Shown: piece by piece, positions 45,116 to 54,851 of the stretch
Layout of the letters: every line of letters starts with the position of its first letter
Position numbering within the stretch: position 1 is the stretch's first letter
From: Clostridiaceae bacterium Marseille-Q4145
Lineage (GTDB): Bacteria; Bacillota; Clostridia; Lachnospirales; Lachnospiraceae
DNA length: 64,000 bases
Assembly: GCA_018223365.1 (NCBI GenBank)
Contig: JAGTTP010000002.1
Span: 1,009,501-1,073,500 of the forward strand
Direction of reading: 5' to 3'
Notes under the pieces: generated by a model
What the model was told of the DNA's origin: nothing
Databases searched by the model: none
The model's input: the letters and a program-made list of their open reading frames with translations, nothing else
Made by a program: the position numbers and the translations under genes

Positions 45116-45520
45116 TTAATGATTAAAATAGTTTACAAAATAAGAATCAATCTCTGCCGCACAATATTCCAGCTCACCCATGGCGGACTGTGCAGTTTTC
45201 ATATCGGCCTGTGCTTTCCGGCTCTTTTCCGCATCACCATTCTGCAGGTACATATAGTATATAGATGCCGCCTCATAATAATCTGCCACTGCATAGCACT
45301 CCTGAAGCTGCGCATCTGCTTTTACGTGTTCCATCTCATTCCTGCGCTTCTTCTCCGGCAGTTCCGAATACCTGCCATCCTGGATCGTATAGAGGAAGGT
45401 ATCTTCATCATAACTGTAATGATATACATCGCTGTGAATCTGAAGTGCCAGATTCAGAAGCTGTCCTACAATCAGCACCGCCAGTACTACGGTAATCACC
45501 CGAAATAGTTTACGATTCAT
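45116..45520 (-). CDS. Small membrane-anchored protein, function unknown
   Basis: Not recognised. The ATG at 45520 lies inside the end of the preceding zinc-ribbon gene (11-base overlap), with AAGGAG further upstream. The 134-residue protein has one membrane helix near the N terminus (about residues 5-25) and an outside region rich in Tyr, Glu and Ala, probably helical. It is the third of three genes in tandem; unlike the two upstream it has no zinc ribbon. Confidence 0.65.
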   Translation of the reverse strand: MNRKLFRVITVVLAVLIVGQLLNLALQIHSDVYHYSYDEDTFLYTIQDGRYSELPEKKRRNEMEHVKADAQLQECYAVADYYEAASIYYMYLQNGDAEKSRKAQADMKTAQSAMGELEYCAAEIDSYFVNYFNH

Positions 45521-46286
45521 CCTTGTTGTAGCTCCTTTCCAGTAATACCACCAGCTTGGTCCTGGACATCTCACGGATCTGTCCGGACTCGATCACTTCA
45601 CTGTCTACACCTGCATAAGCCTGTACTAATTCCTCCGCCTCTGTAAGGATAGGATCACACCAGTCCCGATGGGCCTGATAAACTTCATAATAGGTGGAAT
45701 ATTCATCTTTTTTCACAAAGTCATACATATGTTTCAGGCTGTCTGCAATCTGTTCCAGGGAATAATCCGGTGTATAGTAATAATATTCATCTTCATCCAG
45801 GTTTTCATAATCCACCAGATGCATGCAGGATTCATAAATGTAATTGTAATCATCTGCCAGCTGTCGGAAATACCGATAATCTTCCAGTTCATCGATGCCG
45901 GAATAATACAGCTGATTCATGTCGATATAATCGGTGAAGGAAGCCCAGTCCTCTTCCGCAAGATACTGGTCAAGCTTCGCAAGATGGGTGGAAATATTAT
46001 TTCGGATTTTATGACGCTGAATCATTCGCTCCACAGTCCAGATATTGGTATTCAGCACAACTGTCCCAAGGAAAAGTCCTCCCAGCACTGCCAGAATCGC
46101 AATCTGTGTCGCTTTCCGGCTGGTCTTTCCCGCTGTCTCATAGACGTCGCTCTTGGTCTCCTGATAATCCTGCTCATACCGGTGCATGTCTTCCCGGTGC
46201 TTTACATAATACGGATTCGGATTATGGCAAAAAGGACATACCTCATCTTCCATCGTCAGATCCGCCCCACAGTAATTACATTTCAC
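45510..46286 (-). CDS. Zinc-ribbon membrane protein, function unknown
   Basis: 258 residues. An N-terminal zinc ribbon (C3-C6 and C17-C20, CNYCGADL...CPFCHNP), a charged linker, one membrane helix (about residues 58-80) and a C-terminal domain of about 175 residues rich in Tyr, Asp and Glu, including a DEDEYYYYTPDYS run. It has the same layout as the upstream neighbour and overlaps it by 11 bases. The ribbon should be cytoplasmic and the Tyr/acidic domain outside. No enzymatic motif was seen. Confidence 0.75.
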   Translation of the reverse strand: MKCNYCGADLTMEDEVCPFCHNPNPYYVKHREDMHRYEQDYQETKSDVYETAGKTSRKATQIAILAVLGGLFLGTVVLNTNIWTVERMIQRHKIRNNISTHLAKLDQYLAEEDWASFTDYIDMNQLYYSGIDELEDYRYFRQLADDYNYIYESCMHLVDYENLDEDEYYYYTPDYSLEQIADSLKHMYDFVKKDEYSTYYEVYQAHRDWCDPILTEAEELVQAYAGVDSEVIESGQIREMSRTKLVVLLERSYNKDES

Positions 46287-47082
46287 TCTTATTTTCCTCC
46301 ACGTACTGATAGATTACTTTATAATTCAGGAATCCGTCTTTTTCTGCTTTTGCTTTCAGATCCTGAATTTCCTGCTCATCCATGTCATATACCTCTTTTA
46401 CAAATGCATCCGCATCTGCGATCCAGGCATCTGCCTGCTCACAATCCTTCTCGTCCTTCAGCGGAAAAAGTGCCCGGTCATAGCTCATGGTCAATGCATC
46501 ATAAAGGGCACTCTGGAACTCATAGGAATAGGTCTCTCCTCCATTTTTCACCCGGTTCCACAGATCCATGCACTCTCTCCATGGATCGTAAAAGGCCATA
46601 AGTCCCCAGTGTTCCCAGTTGGAATAATTGTACTGAATTCCATCTGCCGCCTCGTCCGTTTCATTGAAGAAATTCTGAATTGCCTCATAATTTTCTTCTT
46701 CATACCAGGTATCCAACTGCGGAAAATATTTCCGCTCCCACTGCATCTGCTCCCTCATATCCGCAGATCTCGTATGGGTAATGACCTCATGCGCTTTCCA
46801 GATCAGATCCCCTGAAAACCGTAAGAAAAGGAAAATCCCCACCAGTACTAGTACGATCAGTGCAATCACTGCAAATGCTTTTCCGGTAAATTTTGCATGA
46901 CTTTTTACTTCATCAGAAATCTCCTCCTGCGGCATGTCCCCCAGGTCCTCAAGGTCATCCTTCAGTTTATATAAATCCTGCATATATTTATGCTCTGCAC
47001 CCGGTTCATTCATGGCCCCGCAGTAGGGACAGCGCGGCACCAGTTCTTCGATGTCGGCACCGCAGTTCTGACATTTGATCAC
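46276..47082 (-). CDS. Zinc-ribbon membrane protein, function unknown
   Basis: 268 residues. N-terminal zinc ribbon (C4-C7 and C18-C21, CQNCGAD...CPYCGAMN), charged linker, one membrane helix (about residues 66-90), then a helical outside domain rich in Trp, Tyr and acidic residues. It is a paralogue in layout of the next gene. First of a set of three overlapping genes that is preceded by its own promoter and followed by a dehydrogenase gene. The role is unknown; zinc-ribbon plus single-helix proteins of this kind are common in Clostridia and often of unknown function. Confidence 0.75.
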   Translation of the reverse strand: MIKCQNCGADIEELVPRCPYCGAMNEPGAEHKYMQDLYKLKDDLEDLGDMPQEEISDEVKSHAKFTGKAFAVIALIVLVLVGIFLFLRFSGDLIWKAHEVITHTRSADMREQMQWERKYFPQLDTWYEEENYEAIQNFFNETDEAADGIQYNYSNWEHWGLMAFYDPWRECMDLWNRVKNGGETYSYEFQSALYDALTMSYDRALFPLKDEKDCEQADAWIADADAFVKEVYDMDEQEIQDLKAKAEKDGFLNYKVIYQYVEENKSEM

Positions 47083-47124
47083 CTTTTGTATCCTCCCCCG
47101 ATTTTATGTCATTACGATAGTTTT

Positions 47125-47153
47125 ATTATACGTTACAACAAGTGGGAACACAA
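47125..47153 (-). promoter_or_regulatory. Promoter for the zinc-ribbon gene set
   Basis: Minus-strand consensus TATAAT (47125-47130) with TTGTGT (47148-47153) 17 bases upstream, just beyond the aspS terminator and about 43 bases before the first zinc-ribbon gene. Confidence 0.55.
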
Positions 47154-47154
47154 T

Positions 47155-47195
47155 AAAAATCCGCAGCCCCGGATGTCCGGTTCTGCGGATTTTTT
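47155..47195 (-). terminator. Intrinsic terminator after aspS
   Basis: On the minus strand AATCCGCAG pairs with CTGCGGATTTTT, with an inner CCGGA/TCCGG pair, ending in TTTTT. It closes the apt-rsh-hisS-aspS operon. Confidence 0.85.
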
Positions 47196-47199
47196 AAGA

Positions 47200-48972
47200 T
47201 TACTCTTCTGTTTTTTCTTTTTCTTCTTTGACAATCTGGATATGCACATCGCGAAGCTGTCTTTCCTCAACTTCTGCCGGTGCTCCCATCATGACATCCT
47301 GTGCATTCTTGTTCATCGGGAACGGAATAATCTCACGGATACTTTCCTCTCCTGCAATGAGCATCACCATACGGTCTACACCAGGAGCGATACCAGCGTG
47401 GGGCGGTGCTCCGTAGCAGAATGCATTATACATAGCCGGGAATTTTGCTTTTACATCCTCCTCGCCAAGACCAACGATGTTGAATGCTTTGACCATGATC
47501 TCCGGATCGTGGTTACGAACAGCGCCGGAAGAAAGCTCAACGCCGTTACATACCAGGTCATACTGATATGCCAGAATATCCAGCGGATTCTGGTTTTCCA
47601 GAGCGTCAAGTCCACCCTGAGGCATAGAGAACGGGTTATGGCAGAACTCCAGCTCACCGGACTCCTCACCGATCTCATACATCGGGAAGTCTACGATCCA
47701 GCAGAACTCATAACAGTCTTTCTTCATGTAAGCGTCAGAAGATGCACCCAGCATCTTTCTGAGCACGCCAGCAGTCTTCTGCGCAGTCTTTAAGTCGCCT
47801 GCCGTCAGACCAACGAAATCTCCTGCCTTCAGTCCGAGAGCTGCTACTACTGCATCTTTCTTATCCTGCAGGAACTTGGAGATACCGCCTACCAGCTCCA
47901 TCTTTTCATCCAGTCGGAACCAGTATGCTTTCTGTCCGCTCTGTACTTCTACATCTGCACACAGTTTATCAATGACTTTTCTCGTACCCTTGAACTCAGG
48001 TGCAACGATTGCTTTTACCGTCTTTCCTTCAAAAGGTCCGAATCCACAATCAGCCAGTACCTCGGTTGCATCCTGCACTAACAGGCTGATACGAAGGTCC
48101 GGTTTATCGGAACCGTATTTATCCATTGCTTCCAGATACGGAATTCTCTTGAATGGCGGTTTGGAAGCCTCTTTGTAAATGCCGTATTTGGAGAAGATTG
48201 GCGGCAGTACATCCTCAAGGACTGCAAATACGTCCTCCTGGCTTGCGAATGCCATCTCCATATCCAGCTGATAGAACTCTCCCGGAGAACGGTCTGCTCT
48301 GGCGTCCTCATCACGGAAGCACGGAGCAATCTGGAAATAACGGTCAAATCCGGAAGCCATCAGAAGCTGTTTGAACTGCTGCGGAGCCTGGGGCAGTGCA
48401 TAGAACTTGCCCGGATGATTTCTGGAGGGTACCAGATAATCTCTTGCTCCCTCCGGAGAAGAGCAGGTCAGAATCGGGGTGGTGATCTCCATGAAATCAT
48501 GAGCAGTCATGCTCTGACGAAGGTCAGCTACAATCTTGCTTCTCAGAACGATTTTGCCTTTTACCTCCGGATTACGGAGATCCAGATAACGGTATTTCAG
48601 ACGGATATTCTCGTCAGCATCTTTGGAATGATTGATCTGGAAGGGCAGCTCATTGTAGCGGCATTTTCCTAAAACTTCAATCTTTGTCGGTACTACTTCA
48701 ATGTCTCCGGTCGGAAGCTTCGCATTCTTGCTGCTTCTCTCACGAACGACACCATCTACCTGAATGGTAGACTCATAATTCAGCTCAGACAGCTGATCCA
48801 TGATCTCCTCAGTTTCTACTACGATCTGGGTCGTTCCGTAGAAATCTCTTAAAATGAGGAATCCTAAATTCTTACTTACTTTACGGATGTTCTCGTACCA
48901 GCCTACCAGACGTACTTCCTGTCCGGCATTCTCAAGACGCAGTTCTCCGCAGTTATGGGTTCTTCCCTGCAT
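47200..48972 (-). CDS. aspS: Aspartyl-tRNA synthetase
   Basis: Class II synthetase charging tRNA-Asp (or tRNA-Asp and tRNA-Asn in the non-discriminating form). At 590 residues it has normal bacterial length: N-terminal OB fold with VRLVGWYENIRKVSKNLGFLILRD, class II motif 2 FRDEDARADRSPGEFYQLDMEMAF, the bacterial insertion (GAD) domain and motif 3 APGVDRMVMLIAG. AGAGAGG lies upstream of the ATG. It follows hisS by 30 bases, a common pair in Firmicutes. No T-box leader precedes either gene. Confidence 0.97.
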   Translation of the reverse strand: MQGRTHNCGELRLENAGQEVRLVGWYENIRKVSKNLGFLILRDFYGTTQIVVETEEIMDQLSELNYESTIQVDGVVRERSSKNAKLPTGDIEVVPTKIEVLGKCRYNELPFQINHSKDADENIRLKYRYLDLRNPEVKGKIVLRSKIVADLRQSMTAHDFMEITTPILTCSSPEGARDYLVPSRNHPGKFYALPQAPQQFKQLLMASGFDRYFQIAPCFRDEDARADRSPGEFYQLDMEMAFASQEDVFAVLEDVLPPIFSKYGIYKEASKPPFKRIPYLEAMDKYGSDKPDLRISLLVQDATEVLADCGFGPFEGKTVKAIVAPEFKGTRKVIDKLCADVEVQSGQKAYWFRLDEKMELVGGISKFLQDKKDAVVAALGLKAGDFVGLTAGDLKTAQKTAGVLRKMLGASSDAYMKKDCYEFCWIVDFPMYEIGEESGELEFCHNPFSMPQGGLDALENQNPLDILAYQYDLVCNGVELSSGAVRNHDPEIMVKAFNIVGLGEEDVKAKFPAMYNAFCYGAPPHAGIAPGVDRMVMLIAGEESIREIIPFPMNKNAQDVMMGAPAEVEERQLRDVHIQIVKEEKEKTEE

Positions 48973-49002
48973 GTTCTTTACCTCTCTCTTCCTCGCTGCA
49001 GC

Positions 49003-50253
49003 TTATCTGCAGAAAAATTCCTTGAATTCCGTATAGCCTTCTTTGGAAAGCTGTTCCTTCTGGAATTTTTTATTCTTATTCATCAGAGCCACAAGTACCT
49101 GGGCACCTGCTTCACGCTCTGCCTTTGCCTCTTTTAATACCTCACAGAGCTTGTCTGCAGGCATATTTTTCTCGATCAGGAATGCTTTCTTTCCGGAGGT
49201 ACCCGGTACCTGGAAATTCTGCTCCATAAGAATCGTGATAATTCTCTCAAATCCAATGGAGAAACCGCAGGCCGGAGTATCTTTTCCGGTGAATTTTCCG
49301 ATCATCTTGTCATAGCGGCCGCCGCCTGCTACGGAGCTTCCGAACTCTGCCATCTCGATCTCAAAGATGGTTCCGGTGTAGTAGGACATACCACGTACCA
49401 GCGTCGGATCAAATACCAGCTGGAACTGGGAAGCAGCGGTTGCCTCCACGCTGGTGCGGATGGTACGGAGATTCTCAATCACATCCTCTTCCAGAACGCC
49501 GGAAAGCTTCTCTTCCAGGTATGCAAGTGCATCTTCTGCCTTCTCCATCTCATCAAACATGGTGACATATTTCTCTACATTTGCTTCCGGATATCCGGAC
49601 TCGATGAGCTCTGCTTTCACGCCATCCCAGCCGATCTTATCCATCTTGTCAAGAATAATGAATACCTGATCATACTGATCCTCGGTAAATCCACTGTAGG
49701 ATGCCATTGCTTTTAAGATACGACGCTCATTGATACGTACTTTGAAATCTTTAAAATTCAGTTTTCCAAGCAGTGTGGTGGTAGCCAGGATCAGCTCGAT
49801 CTCTGCCAGGCAGGTCGGCTCACCAAGGATATCGATATCACACTGAACGAACTGACGGAAACGTCCTCTCTGGGGACGGTCCGCTCTCCATACGCTGCCC
49901 ATCTGCAGTGCCTTGAACGGAGTCGGCAGATCGTTGGCATTGTTGGAATAGAATCTGGAAAGCGGTACCGTCAGGTCATAACGAAGTCCGCTATCAGTCA
50001 GGTCTGCCTCACTCTGGGCAGTCTCCAGATTCAGTTTCTCGCCTCTCTTCATGATCTTGAAGATCAGCTTCTCGTTGTCTCCGCCCTGTTTGCTGCACAG
50101 GTTCTCGATATGCTCCACACACGGAGTCTCAATCGGAGAAAATCCAAAACTTTTATAGGTTTCTTTAATCAATCCGGTAACATAATCTCTGACCTGCATC
50201 TCTGCGGGCAGAATGTCTTTCATACCGGTGACCGGTTTCTTCTTTAAAGGCAT
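49003..50253 (-). CDS. hisS: Histidyl-tRNA synthetase
   Basis: Class II synthetase charging tRNA-His. I choose the ATG at 50253, because the AGAGGA ribosome site precedes it and the protein then begins PLKKKPVTGMKDILPAEM as in relatives; a longer frame from 50316 adds 21 unlikely residues. The 416-residue protein has QFVQCDIDILGE (motif 2 region), VRGMSYYTGTIFEI (histidine-specific motif) and CGFSIGFERI. The anticodon-binding C-terminal domain is present, with a short end. Confidence 0.95.
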   Translation of the reverse strand: MPLKKKPVTGMKDILPAEMQVRDYVTGLIKETYKSFGFSPIETPCVEHIENLCSKQGGDNEKLIFKIMKRGEKLNLETAQSEADLTDSGLRYDLTVPLSRFYSNNANDLPTPFKALQMGSVWRADRPQRGRFRQFVQCDIDILGEPTCLAEIELILATTTLLGKLNFKDFKVRINERRILKAMASYSGFTEDQYDQVFIILDKMDKIGWDGVKAELIESGYPEANVEKYVTMFDEMEKAEDALAYLEEKLSGVLEEDVIENLRTIRTSVEATAASQFQLVFDPTLVRGMSYYTGTIFEIEMAEFGSSVAGGGRYDKMIGKFTGKDTPACGFSIGFERIITILMEQNFQVPGTSGKKAFLIEKNMPADKLCEVLKEAKAEREAGAQVLVALMNKNKKFQKEQLSKEGYTEFKEFFCR

Positions 50254-50362
50254 AAATCTTGTTCCTCTCTGTATTACATATTGTGAAAACAGCTGTATTT
50301 TGCTGATTTTTCTCACATCTACCGACTATTATACGTTTCGGTTTTGTCACTGTCAAGAATTC

Positions 50363-51838
50363 TCAAATTCCATTCTCTATGAAGAATTTCTCTTTCCGTT
50401 CGATCATCTCATCGATCCGCTCAATGTACTGGCTGACATCTTTTACATTTTCGCATCGTTCAATCCGGCTTTCCATGACTTCCGGCTGATCTGATGGAAG
50501 GACTACTTTAGTAGATGCACCCGCACCTGCTGCCAGAATGGTCTGTTTTTCTTCCATAATCAGAATGTTGTAGATGCCTGCCTTATCTACTTTCGCATAA
50601 CCAACATTTTCAAAATTACCTGCCATATTTTTCTGTCGGTAGAGATAATAGGGAGACAGTTCCATCTCGGCACAGTATCTGGCGGTCATATCCATGATCT
50701 GCATGTTGTTTTTCAGACCCATCTCTTCATACTTATCTTTGAAGAGACTAAGCCTTGCGGCACGCTTGATAGCAAGAGAATGAACCGTCACACTGTCCGG
50801 TGCCATCCGCTGCACTTCCTGCATGGTATGTTCCACATCCTCATAGGTCTCGCCAGGCAGTCCTACGATGAGATCCATATTAATATGAGAAAATCCCATC
50901 TCTCGGGCCAGCGCAAATGATTCCTGCACCTGCACCACCGTATGTCTTCTGCCAATAATGTCCAGCGTCTTCTGATTCATGGTCTGGGGATTAATGGAAA
51001 TCCGGTCAATACCGTGATCAAGAAGTACCTGTAACTTTTCTCTGGTAATGCTGTCCGGACGGCCTGCTTCCACCGTAAACTCCTGCAGGTGTTCCGTGTC
51101 GAAACAGCTCTGGATCTTGGTCAGCAGACGATCCAGCTGATAGGGTTCCAGTGTGGTAGGTGTTCCGCCTCCAATGTAAACGGTATTTAATTTTTTATAA
51201 CGGAACCGGTTGGATAAATAATCCAGTTCCTTACAAAGCGCATCCAGATATTCATCTACCCGTTTCCGCCATCTTTCCAGCGGATAGGAAGAAAAAGAAC
51301 AGTACAGACAGATGCTGGGACAGAAAGGAATTCCCACATACAGGCTGTAGCCGTCCTTATAGTCGATATTTCTCAATACATACTGTTCCCGGTTGGCAAT
51401 CATAACGCTTAACGCCACTTTTTCCTTGCTGGCCAGGTAAGTATTTCTCATATATTCCGCAATTTCCACATTGCGTTTTCCCTGCTCTAAAAGTCCCATG
51501 GCAATCTTGGTCGGTCGGATGCCGGTCAGGGTTCCCCAGGGAAGCTCTTGCCCGGTGTAATCTGAAAGTTTCCGATAGATCAGACGCTTCAGATGGTTCT
51601 TCGTCTCTTTCCGATTGCTGTAGTCAATGACCTGCTCGCCGCTTTCCTTGAGATATCCATCTTCTGTCACGGAAAATGACACCTGTTCATCCGTAAAATG
51701 CACTGTCATCTGAACCGGTGTCTCATCCGTAAAGGTATCCTGTACTCTCACCTGCACATCTTCCTGCGGAAAGAATGCCTTTACCAGAGAATGGATGTCA
51801 TATTCAAAGCTGGGTCTGTTTACAATTACTTCTATCAT
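50363..51838 (-). CDS. hemZ: HemZ-type radical SAM coproporphyrinogen dehydrogenase
   Basis: Radical SAM protein of the HemN/HemZ family, oxygen-independent in type. The 491-residue protein has an N-terminal extension of about 165 residues typical of HemZ, then the iron-sulfur motif CPSICLYC (CxxxCxxC), VYIGGGTPTTLEPYQL, EFTVEAGRPDSIT and RISINPQTMN. The window has no other haem synthesis genes, and many Lachnospiraceae with this gene do not make haem, so the name may not describe the true reaction. It sits between the MBL hydrolase and hisS. Confidence 0.88.
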   Translation of the reverse strand: MIEVIVNRPSFEYDIHSLVKAFFPQEDVQVRVQDTFTDETPVQMTVHFTDEQVSFSVTEDGYLKESGEQVIDYSNRKETKNHLKRLIYRKLSDYTGQELPWGTLTGIRPTKIAMGLLEQGKRNVEIAEYMRNTYLASKEKVALSVMIANREQYVLRNIDYKDGYSLYVGIPFCPSICLYCSFSSYPLERWRKRVDEYLDALCKELDYLSNRFRYKKLNTVYIGGGTPTTLEPYQLDRLLTKIQSCFDTEHLQEFTVEAGRPDSITREKLQVLLDHGIDRISINPQTMNQKTLDIIGRRHTVVQVQESFALAREMGFSHINMDLIVGLPGETYEDVEHTMQEVQRMAPDSVTVHSLAIKRAARLSLFKDKYEEMGLKNNMQIMDMTARYCAEMELSPYYLYRQKNMAGNFENVGYAKVDKAGIYNILIMEEKQTILAAGAGASTKVVLPSDQPEVMESRIERCENVKDVSQYIERIDEMIERKEKFFIENGI

Positions 51839-51853
51839 GTTCTATCCTTTTTC

Positions 51854-52486
51854 TTATGCATATGGATTGTATTTTTCTTCATATCCAATGCTTGTTTCGT
51901 CCCCGTGTCCCGGATACACTACCGTCTCCTTAGGAAGCAGGAACAATTTTTCCCGCAGAGAGCGGACGATCGCAGACATACTTCCTCCTGGGAAATCCGT
52001 TCTTCCCACCGATCCGTGGAACAGGGTATCTCCGGAAAATACGCAGTCTGCTTCTGCACAGTAGTAAGAAGCTCCCCCCGGCGTATGACCCGGCGTGTGG
52101 TATACCTTCAGTTTCATGCCCGCCAGCGTCAGTTCCTGGCCATCATGAAGAAATTCATCCGGCGCAAAGGTTACTACTTTCCGTGCAATATAAACCGACA
52201 GATTCTGTTTTGCATCCAGAAGAAGGTCCTCCTCTTCCTGCAGCGCATAAACCTTTGCTCCCGTCAGTTTCCGGAGTGCATCAGCGCCGCCCATATGATC
52301 AATATGACCATGGGTCAGTAAAATGGCCGCCACTTCGACACCCTGTTCGGATGCGAACCCGGCAATCTTCTCCGCCTGATCGCCCGGATCAAATACCAGA
52401 GCTTCCTTTGAATCCTCATTTACCAGGAACCAGCAATTTACCGCCAGTTCTCCCACCGTAATTCTGGAAACATGTACTTTCGGCAT
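51854..52486 (-). CDS. MBL-fold metallo-hydrolase (glyoxalase II-like)
   Basis: Cytoplasmic metallo-beta-lactamase-fold hydrolase, 210 residues when started at the ATG at 52486, which follows AAGGAGG. Zinc motif THGHIDHMGG, then HTPGHTPGGASYY, FSGDTLFHGSVGRTDFPGG and VYPGHGDETSIG carry all metal ligands. Genes of this family next to relA/rsh are frequent in Firmicutes; a hydroxyacylglutathione- or acyl-thiol-type thioesterase role is likely but unproven. Confidence 0.9.
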   Translation of the reverse strand: MPKVHVSRITVGELAVNCWFLVNEDSKEALVFDPGDQAEKIAGFASEQGVEVAAILLTHGHIDHMGGADALRKLTGAKVYALQEEEDLLLDAKQNLSVYIARKVVTFAPDEFLHDGQELTLAGMKLKVYHTPGHTPGGASYYCAEADCVFSGDTLFHGSVGRTDFPGGSMSAIVRSLREKLFLLPKETVVYPGHGDETSIGYEEKYNPYA

Positions 52487-52496
52487 CTTTTCCTCC

Positions 52497-54794
52497 TTAA
52501 CTTGCAGAACGTTCAATATCAAGAACACTCTCGATCTGACGAAGCTTGTCAATAATCCGGTTCAGTTCTTCCACACTGGAAATATCAAAGCTGATGGTAA
52601 TGGTGGCTGTGCCCTGCTTGCTCGTTCTTACATTCATGGCGGTAACATCGATATTCCGCTCGGTCAAAGTCCTGGAAATATCCACCAGAAGTCCGGTACG
52701 GTTATTCCCGTAGATCTTGATCTCCGTTGTATATTTTTCACCTGCAGGTGCTTTCAAACCAGACTGCCACTCTGCATCAATCAGGCGCTCCCGCTCGGAT
52801 TCTGCCAGATGCAGCATATTGACACAGTCCGTTCTGTGAATGGTCACTCCACGGCCTCTGGTTACAAAACCAACGATCTCATCTCCCGGTACCGGGTTAC
52901 AGCACTTGGAGAAACGTACTGCCACATCATCAATGCCCTTAACCACAATGCCGCTCTTGGATTTGCTGATGCGGATTTTCTGCTCCTTCGTCTCACTGAC
53001 AGTCTCCATGATCTTCGCATCAGTGACCGCTTTCTTCTTCGCCTTCTCATACTCTTCCAGCATCTTGTTCACGACCTGGCCCTCTTTCAGGCCGCCATGT
53101 CCGATGGCTGCAAGAACAGACTCCCAGTCGCGGAAGCCATATTTACGGAGAACACTTTCCTGATATTCCGGTTTGACCACCTGTGCCTGCGGAATTCCTT
53201 TCATCTTACAGTACTGGGCAATCACTTCCTTGCCCTTCACAATGTTCTCTTCCTTGAATTCCGTCTTAAACCACTGATTGATCTTATTCTTTGCCTGGGT
53301 ACTCTTGACAATGTTCAGCCAGTCGCGGCTCGGTCCCTTGGAGTTCTGGGACGTAATGACCTCAATCCGGTCACCATTTTTAATCACATAATCAATCGGC
53401 ACCAGTTTTCCGTTGACTCTGGCACCAATCATTTTATTTCCAACTGCACTGTGAATGCTGTAGGCAAAGTCAATGGTGTTGGAGCCATTGGGCAGGGTCT
53501 TCACATCACCGCCCGGCGTAAAGCAGTACACGCTCTCAGAGAACAGGTCAAGATCACTCTTTAAGAGGCTCATGAATTCCCGGTTATCGGACATGTCACG
53601 CTGCCACTCCAGAATCTGACGAAGCCAGGTAAGCTTTGCCTCTGCACTGTTCTTACCTTCAATATTCTGCTCATTACTTCCGCCGCTCTCTTTATATTTC
53701 CAGTGAGCAGCAATACCGTACTCTGCGGTACGGTGCATGTCATACGTACGGATCTGAATCTCAAAGGGCTGTCCTTTGGGCCCGATCAGCGTCGTATGAA
53801 GGGACTGGTACATATTGGCCTTCGGCATGGCAATATAATCCTTGAAACGTCCTGGAATGGGTTTGTACATTTCGTGGATGACGCCCAGCGCTGCATAACA
53901 GTCCTTTACGGATTCCACCAGAATGCGCACGGCAAACAGATCATAGATCTGATCCAGCGTCTTATCCTGATTGACCATTTTCTTATAAATACTGAAGAAA
54001 TGTTTCACACGTCCCTGCACGTCCGCCTCAATGTTGGCGTTATCCATATGCTGCTTCACTTCCGCCACAATAGACTTGACGTACTTTTCACGAACACTCT
54101 TCTTGTCTGCAATCTGTGCTACCAGATCGTAATAAACTTCCGGCTCCAGATATTTCAGTGCCAGATCATCCAGCTCGATCTTTACCTTGGAAATACCAAG
54201 CCGCTGGGCGATGGGAGCATAAATATCCATGGTCTCCCGCGCCTTTTCCTTCTGCTTCTCCGGACGCATGTATTTCAGCGTTCGCATGTTATGCAGTCGG
54301 TCAGCCAGCTTGATCAGAATGACACGGATATCCTTCGCCATGGCAAGGAACATCTTACGGAGGTTCTCCGCCTGTTCATCCACCTTATCCGCAGAATAAC
54401 TCAACTGACCCAGCTTGGTAACGCCATCTACCAGAAGGGCCACCTCATCACCGAATTCCCGTGCCACATCTTCCGTAGTCATGGGAGTATCCTCCACCAC
54501 ATCATGGAGAAGGCCTGCTGCGATACTCTCCTTATCAAGCTCCAGATCTGCCAGAATAATACCAACGCAAAGCGGATGAATGATATAAGGTTCTCCGGAT
54601 TTACGAACCTGATCTTTATGGGCGGCCTTCGCCACCTGATATGCTTTTTCAATCATGGTAAGATCTGTGGAAGGATGATATTTCTTCACACTTTTTACCA
54701 GTTCCTGATACAATTCATCCGGACTGGTAAAATCTTCCATTTTCTTAATACTTCTGTCATCCTCCTGAACTTCCCTTGCCTGTTCTTCCGTCAT
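52497..54794 (-). CDS. Bifunctional (p)ppGpp synthetase/hydrolase (RSH)
   Basis: Makes and degrades the alarmone (p)ppGpp. The 765-residue protein has the HD hydrolase domain with HDVVEDTPMTTEDV near residues 92-105, the synthetase domain with YQSLHTTLIGPKGQPFEIQIRT, a TGS domain with GSNTIDFAYSIHS, a Cys-Cys helical region around RFSKCCNPVPGDEIVGF and a C-terminal ACT domain. The hydrolase residues are kept, so it is the bifunctional Rel type. Ribosome site upstream of the ATG is weak. It lies between apt and the MBL gene, a typical Firmicutes order. Confidence 0.96.
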   Translation of the reverse strand: MTEEQAREVQEDDRSIKKMEDFTSPDELYQELVKSVKKYHPSTDLTMIEKAYQVAKAAHKDQVRKSGEPYIIHPLCVGIILADLELDKESIAAGLLHDVVEDTPMTTEDVAREFGDEVALLVDGVTKLGQLSYSADKVDEQAENLRKMFLAMAKDIRVILIKLADRLHNMRTLKYMRPEKQKEKARETMDIYAPIAQRLGISKVKIELDDLALKYLEPEVYYDLVAQIADKKSVREKYVKSIVAEVKQHMDNANIEADVQGRVKHFFSIYKKMVNQDKTLDQIYDLFAVRILVESVKDCYAALGVIHEMYKPIPGRFKDYIAMPKANMYQSLHTTLIGPKGQPFEIQIRTYDMHRTAEYGIAAHWKYKESGGSNEQNIEGKNSAEAKLTWLRQILEWQRDMSDNREFMSLLKSDLDLFSESVYCFTPGGDVKTLPNGSNTIDFAYSIHSAVGNKMIGARVNGKLVPIDYVIKNGDRIEVITSQNSKGPSRDWLNIVKSTQAKNKINQWFKTEFKEENIVKGKEVIAQYCKMKGIPQAQVVKPEYQESVLRKYGFRDWESVLAAIGHGGLKEGQVVNKMLEEYEKAKKKAVTDAKIMETVSETKEQKIRISKSKSGIVVKGIDDVAVRFSKCCNPVPGDEIVGFVTRGRGVTIHRTDCVNMLHLAESERERLIDAEWQSGLKAPAGEKYTTEIKIYGNNRTGLLVDISRTLTERNIDVTAMNVRTSKQGTATITISFDISSVEELNRIIDKLRQIESVLDIERSAS

Positions 54795-54851
54795 ATATCA
54801 ATCACCGCTTTTCTATCTAAAAGTCTAATTTCCTGCTGTTTCGAAAAACGT

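Noticed and set aside
48973..50362. T-box leader for hisS or aspS
   Set aside because: The gaps before hisS (109 bases) and aspS (30 bases) are too short for a T-box and lack the conserved T-box bulge sequence.
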